DNA of 6,375 nt from an uncultured bacterium. GTDB lineage: Bacteria > Cyanobacteriota > Vampirovibrionia > Gastranaerophilales > Gastranaerophilaceae. The notes under the pieces are model-generated. The model was not told the DNA's origin. It worked only from the letters and a program-made list of their open reading frames with translations, and made no database searches. The stretch spans positions 1 through 6,375 of the forward strand of contig CAMAGQ010000095.1 of NCBI GenBank assembly GCA_945833895.1. The letters run 5' to 3'. Positions 6,371-6,375 of the stretch are shown here, piece after piece. Made by a program: the position numbers and the translations under genes. How positions within the stretch are numbered: the stretch's first letter is position 1; each line of letters opens with the position of its first letter.

Positions 6371-6375
6371 AAAAA

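Larger units (their letters stand above)
6261..6375 (-). promoter_or_regulatory. AT-rich upstream region of the three-gene operon; promoter expected, exact elements unresolved
   Basis: This is the only non-coding stretch before the operon inside the window. On the - strand I see TTAAAA (6339-6344) 17 bases before GATAAA (6316-6321), each 4 of 6 to consensus. I also see a good -35-like TTGACG (6294-6299), but no convincing -10 at the right distance; TATTCT (6286-6291) lies only two bases beyond it. None of these is strong enough to choose. I see no riboswitch-like structure or gene here. Confidence 0.35.

Noticed and set aside
1..6375. CRISPR array, tRNA or rRNA genes, insertion sequence or att site
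   Set aside because: I saw no spaced direct repeats, cloverleaf-like sequence, transposase-like protein or flanking repeats, and nearly all of the window is coding.

Overview
The window is low-GC bacterial chromosome carrying four complete protein genes. One gene lies on the + strand and three are packed head-to-tail on the - strand. The MlaE-type lipid-transport permease implies a cell with an outer membrane. Two of the - strand proteins have the look of gut or host-associated non-photosynthetic relatives of cyanobacteria (Gastranaerophilales / Melainabacteria, class Vampirovibrionia): AT-rich codons, Asn/Lys-rich proteins, and short N-terminal leaders ending in an aromatic-Gly/Lys-Ala motif. 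This placement is inference from protein style, not a database match; no rRNA or marker gene is present. The standard bacterial code fits every gene.

Layout. Positions 1-119 hold the probable 3' end of an upstream gene (two frames are open and I cannot choose), a candidate promoter, and the ribosome binding site for a TTG-started mlaE gene (120-854). Ten bases separate its stop from the stop of the convergent gene. The whole interval 865-6260 is one - strand operon, transcribed from right to left. It begins with a 348-residue membrane protein of unknown function (5214-6260). An 850-residue protein follows (2661-5213), with a membrane-associated N-terminal module, a long helical middle and a C-terminal hydrophobic tail. 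Last comes a 598-residue glycoside hydrolase family 13 (alpha-amylase superfamily) enzyme (865-2661). The first two genes abut exactly (TAG then ATG) and the last two overlap by one base (TAATG), so translation is probably coupled. Positions 6261-6375 are AT-rich and non-coding, and presumably carry the operon promoter.

How the genes may work together. The 348- and 850-residue proteins share a recognisable membrane module (two hydrophobic segments, a K-L-x-I-x-x-P-x-K-x-I-x-G-x-D signature, a W-D-L motif, a K-I-x-x-x-x-G motif and an L-W hydrophobic segment), so they look like diverged paralogues. The GH13 enzyme has no secretion signal but has a Gln/Asn/Ser-rich N-terminal leader with two N-L-L-x-x-Y motifs, and the 850-residue protein starts with the same motif. 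The most interesting reading is an undescribed system in which a soluble alpha-glucan-active enzyme is produced in fixed proportion with, and perhaps recruited to, a pair of related membrane proteins. The physical linkage and motifs are visible; the recruitment idea is inference. MlaE is probably unrelated housekeeping.
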